From positions 372,001 to 436,000 of the forward strand of contig CAXKVR010000019.1 of NCBI GenBank assembly GCA_964058845.1: DNA of 64,000 nt. Reading direction: 5' to 3'. Below the pieces are notes generated by a model. It was not told the origin of the DNA. It did not search any database and worked only from the letters and a program-made list of their open reading frames with translations. Each line of letters begins with the position of its first letter. Position 1 is the first letter of the stretch. This document shows positions 58,613 to 64,000 of this stretch, one piece after another. Both the position numbers and the translations under genes were made by a program. The DNA comes from Carex sylvatica (taxonomy: Eukaryota > Streptophyta > Magnoliopsida > Poales > Cyperaceae).

Positions 58613-59013
58613 GAGTAGAACTAGGTGTTCTTAAGCTCACCAAAGTGTTTAATGAGTTTAACTCTAAAATCTATTAAATTGACTTCAAATAATAAATTCA
58701 AACTATTGAAATCTATTTACTTCATGAGTGATTGATGAATTTATGTGTAAAGCTTTTAGAGTTTAGAATTATTTTTTTATAAAGTCACGTGGTCAAAAAT
58801 TATTTAAAAATAAATGCACTAAAATTAATTTTGATTATTTAACTTTATACTAAAATAATTCAAAAAATTAAAAATTTTGCATGTAAATTCATCACTTGTG
58901 AAGTAGATGGATTTCAACGATTTAGATTTATCGTTTGATATCGATATAATATATTTTTGAGTTAAACTTGTACCAAACACGTTGGTGAGCTTAAGAACAC
59001 CCTATTTTTACTC
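58613..59013. mobile_element. Palindromic MITE (GAGTAGAACTAGG family)
   Basis: The ends GAGTAGAACTAGGTGTTCTT and AAGAACACCCTATTTTTACTC are inverted repeats. Same family as 4907-5315. It lies about 270 bp upstream of the plastid protein ATG, so it is part of its upstream region. Confidence 0.8.
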
Positions 59014-59804
59014 GTTTCTTAATATTAAAAAATTTCAGGAATTATTTAGCCGAATTGTGGATCTATAAGATATTATTATGCTTACTCTTAACAATAATTA
59101 TATATCTTTCATTTTTTTCAGTCTTAAAAAATTTGATTGTCCAAAAGCATCACAAGTGATTCTAGTTCTCTTCTTTTGTTTTGAATTGTTGAGTAGCTTC
59201 AATTTAATTCTGTACTTTACCTGAATGTGGCGTCTCAGATTATTATTGGTTTACACTTGTATTATATAAATTAATTATCAAAATTTTCGAATACACATTA
59301 AATATAAATGCTACTAGATTATAACATCAAATGTGAAGTAGTGTAGTGGTGAAAGCCTCTGGCGCTCTTAGCAAAGAATCCGTGCACAGTATCCATTATG
59401 TATCCAAATGTCTCAGAGCAGTATCTAGGCCGTATCCAGACGAGTCAGAGCATATCAGAGACTGTATCAAAGAATTAAAGATACGTCATGTAAGTTGATA
59501 CGTCAATTGACATATTGGATATGTATCGATGTCTTTATCGAATGTGTATCGGTATCAAATATGTGTCTGATATAAGTATGGAGCCCATAAAAATATAGTG
59601 GAGTAACATAGTGTGACCTAAATGGGGGGGGGGGGCGTATTTGAGGGACACCTTCATTTGATGAAAAAAAAAAAAATTTTTTTTTTTTTTAGATTAGGTA
59701 TTGAATTATAATGATGTTTTTTAGATAAATTTATTATTTTAAAAAATTATATGGACCCACTGAAAATTTCTTTCTCTAATTATCACATTCTCTCTTTCCA
59801 TAGA
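59014..59804. other. Intergenic, no gene seen
   Basis: It contains G(11) at about 59625 followed by A- and T-runs, and a GTATC-rich stretch (59390-59575) with repeated GTATC..TGTATC words. No coding signal. Confidence 0.45.
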
Positions 59805-60531
59805 AGTGCGTTTGGATTAATGCATTAATATTTTACCGTTCTTCGTTTGGATCACACAAAGAATATTGTTATTCTCTGAGTTAGCGTTCTCGCTAATTCG
59901 TTTAAAACATAAGTTAGCGCTATATTTTAAAACAACACTATTCTCACTATTCCTACAGCAACATTCAAACTAGGACTGTATAAAAAGTTTACGACTCATG
60001 AGCCACTCGAACTCAGCTCGGTAACAAACTCGCTAACAACTCGTTCATTTAAAATTCGAGTTAGTCTAACTCGTGAGTTAAACGAGTTGAGTAACTCGTG
60101 AGTTAAACGAGTTGAGTTCGAGTAGGACTCAACTCGCTCGTTACAACTCGTGACTTGTTTGATTAATGATTTTCTTCGTAATTTTTAGTCCATTTTATTT
60201 TTCTGACTAGATGTGACTGACCCCAAGTTGACCCAACTCATTTCATTTGATCATTTTGTTGTAGATTATTTTTTAATTCAATATTTACTTCTCATATTAT
60301 TACATAACAACAATCATCAATTCAATTGTTCATTATTTCAACACCTTAACAAGTTGACTCACGAGTCACGAGCTAACTCGAATTACTCGTGAGTTGAATT
60401 CGAGTCAGCAAGCCAGCTCGGCTCAATATTCTTAATTCGAGTCAACTCGACTCACTATTTTCCGAGTTGAATTCGAGTTGTCCATAAGTCAAACTAACTC
60501 GGCTCGTTAGCAGCCCTAATCCAAACGCACT
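59805..60531. mobile_element. Outer MITE with AGTGCGTTTGGATTA termini, interrupted by hAT
   Basis: AGTGCGTTTGGATTA (59805-59819) and TAATCCAAACGCACT (60517-60531) are inverse termini. The nested hAT element 59971-60518 sits almost at the right end, its duplication overlapping the terminal repeat. Confidence 0.65.
59971..60518. mobile_element. hAT MITE with ACTCG/CGAGT repeats, TSD ATTCAAAC/ATCCAAAC
   Basis: It starts TAGGACTGTATAAAAAG and ends GCTCGTTAGCAGCCCTA. The 8-bp flanks at 59963-59970 and 60519-60526 differ at one base. Both ends are dense in AACTCG / CGAGTT words. Same family as 32916-33442. Confidence 0.85.
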
Positions 60532-60941
60532 CATATTAGTTTTTGAAAGTATATTTTTCTTTGAAAATATCTGAGTCTTGTTGGACTGTTAGTAGCAAAA
60601 TACCAATCTCACTATTTAATATATATCAAGAATTGTTCCTTCTGAGTTTTGAACCTATGACTTCTTACACTAAAAATATTATCTTAATTTCTATTGACAG
60701 TTATATTTTCTTATCAGAGATATAAGTGTAATTTATTCCTCACATTATTTTACCTACATAATGTATTATCAAGATTTGTTAATAACAAAATTTATTTATG
60801 CATACCTTATTTGATATTAATTAAATAATCTAAATAAAAAAAAACGGTCATAGAGAAATTCGCATTTGTATGTATTTGCAAATTTGCGGCTGAAAATAAT
60901 CCATTTTGTCATATGTTTGATCATATGAAACACACAATATG

Positions 60942-61338
60942 AAAGAGTGAGGTTATGATACTAAGCATGGTGCATATTGGCCATCGTTATGAAACACATA
61001 ATATAAAACAGTGAGGTTATGGTACTTTTTATTTTGAAAGTCCTAACCGAATTATTATGTTCATATGAAAATATATTTTGTAGACAAATTTATATTATTT
61101 TAAAAAATATTACTAATTTTTAAATAGAAATTAAATCACTTTATCTGAACATTTAGGATCATAAAAACAATTATTTTCTACCTATTTAAAAAAGTAGTGA
61201 AAAATCTCAAAATTGTAAAACTTAATTTGCAAGTTCATATTTATATAGATATCATGATGAACGGTTAGAATTTTGAATACAAAAATAATGATCAATAGTA
61301 TGGATCAATCTGTGCTATACATAGTCCCATACCCTCAC
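60942..61338. mobile_element. Palindromic MITE, shared-core family
   Basis: GAGTGAGGTTATGATACTA (repeated once as GTGAGGTTATGGTAC about 65 bp later) mirrors GTCCCATACCCTCACTC. The right core has ATCATGATGAACGGTTAG. It is about 470 bp upstream of the MED32 ATG. Confidence 0.68.
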
Positions 61339-61807
61339 TCATATAATTAAACATGATAAAATATTATGTATGCTTTTTAGTATTTTATTAATTTTACTAC
61401 TGCAATTTTACTATAAAACTATTTCTATTTAACTAAGATTTAAATGATTAAGTTGTACAAGTTTAGTACGAATTTATTATGTAAATTATCCTTTGTTCTT
61501 TTAAATGATTTATTATCTTTGAAAAATATCTGTTGATATTTATTTCACAAATTTTGATTTTTGTTTTCACTTGTAGTCAATAAATTTATAAAATATAGTG
61601 TTTAGTAGTCTGAAATCACAGTATACATAATATTATAAAATTATTTTAGTTTTATAAATATTAAAAAAAAAATATAAGCAGAAAATAAATAAACAAATGG
61701 GACAAATCAATCTAGTTCCAAGTTTGGGTTTCGTACAGTTATGACTTAATTCGTTAATAACAGAAACAAAACACCAAATCGACACCTCAACGCAACCTTC
61801 AAAATCC
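61339..61807. other. Upstream region of MED32
   Basis: AT-rich; no clear TATA box can be chosen among several AT runs. No other gene seen. Confidence 0.45.
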
Positions 61808-62284
61808 ATGGAATCGACAATTGAATCTCTCAACGCCGCGTACCAGGATTTCATCTCCGCCGCCACGACCGTGCTGGAGTTGCGTCACAGCTCCGGTGGA
61901 GAGGACACTCCGGTCACGGCCACCGCTTTGGAGGTGTTTAAGCAAAGGTGGGAGCTTTTTCGCGTTGCGTGCGACCAAGCCGAGGAATTGGTCGAGTCCG
62001 TACGACAGCGGATCGGGTCCGAGTGCCTTGTCGACGAAGCAACTGGTGCCGGCGCTGGTAGTGCTAGTGGTCCTGGTTCACAGGGTATACCGCCGATTAG
62101 TGCTGTACGGCTCGAACAGATGAGCAAGGCGGTGCGGTGGCTTGTGATCGAGTTGCAGCACGGATCGGGCGGTGCGGCAGGCGGTGTGGCGGGTGGTGGG
62201 GTTGGCCATGGGGGTGGAGCCCACCCGCATGGCCCTGGGCCTACAGGGTTTGATGCTAGGTTCACTGAAGATGGGGCCCAGTAG
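61808..62284 (+). CDS. MED32: Mediator complex subunit 32 (MED32)
   Basis: Single exon, 158 residues. The N-terminal half is helical and matches plant MED32: MESTIESLNAAYQDF near the start, then FKQRWELFRVACDQAEELVE and RQRIGSECLVDEATG at about residues 44-80. A Gly/Ala/Ser-rich linker follows, then RLEQMSKAVRWLVIELQHG and a Gly/His/Pro-rich tail. MED32 is a plant-specific tail-module subunit of Mediator, which links transcription factors to RNA polymerase II in the nucleus; some work equates it with metazoan MED2/29-type subunits. The gene body is far more GC-rich than its flanks. The GC-rich coding region throws shadow frames on both strands. It is convergent with the HIPP gene. Confidence 0.94.
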   Translation: MESTIESLNAAYQDFISAATTVLELRHSSGGEDTPVTATALEVFKQRWELFRVACDQAEELVESVRQRIGSECLVDEATGAGAGSASGPGSQGIPPISAVRLEQMSKAVRWLVIELQHGSGGAAGGVAGGGVGHGGGAHPHGPGPTGFDARFTEDGAQ

Positions 62285-62789
62285 GTAGGTTAGTTTATTA
62301 AAATTATTACCTTTTTTTATGGTCGAATTAACGATTATTGTTGTGGTGTAGGATTATGTTTTAGTTGTTTTGGGGATGTAGAAATGGGGTTTCTTATCAG
62401 GTTTCTGAGAATTAATTTTAGTGGTCTTTGATGGAGTAACAAAATCTCTGTTTGTTTTTAGTTTGTAATTGAAAGCTAAGTCAGTAGAACAGGAAGACAG
62501 ACCATTAGAATTATTTTTAACTGGCTGTACCTGTAATGGCACAATAGAACATAAGAATTACTTTTGTATTAGTTCAATTGGCCAATTAGAAGCTGTAACA
62601 TTAAATTGAAAGATGGTCACATAAATGAAGGACAAGAAATGTTGAAACATTATTTGGTCTCTACTATCGTTACGGGATCGACAACAATCCTTAGAACTCA
62701 TCCACAAAATTATGCACAAGCATACACAATAGTAACATTCTCATACTTACAATCAAAATCCTCACCAACTTATTACATTAATATAATTT
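62285..62789. other. Convergent 3' flanks of MED32 and HIPP
   Basis: Non-coding; no repeat or additional gene recognised. Confidence 0.5.
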
Positions 62790-63944
62790 TTACATAACTG
62801 AGCAAGCATTAGGGTTCTCATCACTGAAAACCTGAGGCTGTGCATGCAAGCCATACTGTGCATGATGCAGTGGATATGAATCATACTGTATGTGAGGCGG
62901 TTGGTACGCATGGTAAGCGTGGTATGCCGGATAAGCAGGGTATTCTGGGTACGCATATTCTACATGAGGAAAAGGATGCCAGTAGTTATATTTTTTCAAC
63001 TCTTCTTCTTTGGGCTCTTCATTTTTTTTATCTTCCTCCTTTTTCTTTTCCTCCTTTTTCTCTTCCTCCTTTTTCTCCTCTTCCTTTTTCTCTTCTTCAG
63101 GGACTATCAATGCTTGCCTTCCTGTTCTTTTATGGACATGTTCAACTAACACATTGGGGTCAAATATGCCTTTGACTAATATTTGATCATTTGCTATGTC
63201 TGTTTCAACTGACTCCACACCTATAAAATATGTAAACACAATTTTAACAAAAGAGTGTATGTATTTTTTTTTATTATTATTTATGAGATGTTTTTTAGTC
63301 GAATATGAATATGGGGGAGTATGGATTATTTACCTTCCATCTTCTTTATTCTCTTTTGTAAGATTTGTGCACATGCTTCACAATGCATCCTGATCTTAAG
63401 CACCACAGTAATCGGCTTCGGCTGTAAGCCAAGAAAAGTTATTTAGGTTTAACTCGAAGAATGAAATAAACTGAAATTAATTATTGTAACAAATCAATTT
63501 TCATTGTCCAATAGTACAAAAGAAACTTTATTGCAAGCTCTGAAGCTCTTCCTAATCCTTTTATTATTAAAATTTAATAATAATAATAATTATTATTATT
63601 ATTATTATTCTTATTCTTATTCTTATTAATGTTGTTATTGTTATTGTTTTTTAATAAAAATTTAAAAGAAGCTCTTCCTAATTTTAGAACTAGGGGACAG
63701 AAGAGCAAGCATTATTTGCTCAATTGGATGAAGTTTACCTCCTCTTTTTTCGCTTCTGGTGGTGGTGCTTCTTTTGGTGGTTCCTCTTTCTTCTCTTCTT
63801 CGGGAGGTGGAGGCAGAGGAGAGATCAGTTCCACTCTTCTACCGGTCTTTCTTTGAACTCTCTCACATATTTTTGCTGGGTCGGCGGCTTTTCCCTTCAC
63901 CACTACTGTCTTTGCCCTACTATCTGCCTTCACTTCTTCTACCC
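62790..63944 (-). CDS. Heavy-metal-associated isoprenylated plant protein (HIPP), two HMA domains, 5' partial
   Basis: Three exons seen: 63944-63739, 63421-63334, 63220-62790 (TAA stop). The first exon here is the second half of HMA domain 1 (GVEEVKADSRAKTVVVKG). Next comes a Pro/Glu/Lys linker, then HMA domain 2 (PKPITVVLKIRMHCEACAQ, with the metal-binding MHCEAC, and GVESVETDIANDQILVKG). A long Glu/Lys-rich stretch and a Tyr/His/Pro-rich tail follow. It ends SDENPNACSVM, whose CSVM is a CaaX box for farnesylation. The first exons lie beyond 64000. Family role: binding of soft metals such as Cu, Zn and Cd, and membrane-tethered metallochaperone or signalling work. Both HMA domains are cut by a phase-1 intron just before the Gly-Val of GVE. 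The FSDENPNAC ending is typical of two-domain HIPPs of the HIPP05-09 type. Confidence 0.92.
63575..63650. repeat. (ATT)n and related microsatellite in the HIPP intron
   Basis: ATT, CTT and GTT repeats follow one another between the first and second visible HIPP exons. Confidence 0.85.
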
Positions 63945-64000
63945 CTGCTTGTTTTATATTCATACACAATGTTATCATGACATACAGTGTATCATTTTTA

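Noticed and set aside
61821..62265. Alternative frames inside MED32 on both strands
   Set aside because: They are shadows of a GC-rich coding exon; only the MED32 frame matches a family.
62840..63175. Plus-strand Leu/Phe-rich frames opposite the HIPP gene
   Set aside because: They are the complement of the Glu/Lys-rich region of the HIPP exon.

Overview
This is plant nuclear DNA from a flowering plant, most likely a dicot. It is AT-rich, has intron-bearing genes with GT-AG borders, plant-specific protein families, and a heavy load of hAT-type MITEs, LTR retrotransposons, LINE and SINE pieces. I cannot name the species from the sequence.

Genes. Seven protein-coding genes are supported. On the minus strand at 5703-12467 lie two genes head to tail: a 3-exon, 59-residue twin-CX9C protein resembling complex I assembly factor NDUFAF8 (11956-12467), followed 168 bp downstream by a 12-exon RMC1/Mic1-like gene (5703-11788), the regulator of the MON1-CCZ1 Rab7 exchange factor. 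The only clear promoter is upstream of the small gene, so the two may share one transcript. A single-exon C2H2 zinc-finger repressor of the GIS/ZFP8 type is at 40565-41341 (+). The last 7 kb is a gene-dense patch: a small three-pass membrane protein (56897-57280, +), a plastid-targeted membrane protein with internal repeats (57836-58345, -), Mediator subunit MED32 (61808-62284, +), and a two-domain heavy-metal-associated isoprenylated protein (62790-63944, -) whose 5' end runs off the window.

Mobile DNA. 1-2277 is a decayed LINE 3' half whose 3' end carries a 330-bp tandem duplication. 22137-28942 is a 6.8-kb hAT transposon with matching 8-bp target duplications, GC-rich subterminal repeats, two large internal tandem arrays and a nearly complete but broken transposase. 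At 48156-55182 an old Copia element is interrupted by a hAT deletion derivative and by a Ty3/gypsy LTR lying in reverse. Many MITEs have exact target duplications (2942, 4243, 11315, 16132, 18891, 21655, 32786). A SINE at 30686-30836 has a 17-bp duplication.

The region 44.1-47.5 kb is unusual: nine full or half palindromic elements lie end to end, most separated by TA/GA microsatellites. They share one core but have different termini, and one is a chimera of two terminus types. Related copies occur at 14.98, 36.65, 38.46 and 60.94 kb. The remaining stretches (16.6-18.9, 33.5-36.6, 37.0-40.2, 55.2-56.8 kb) are AT-rich intergenic DNA in which I see no gene.
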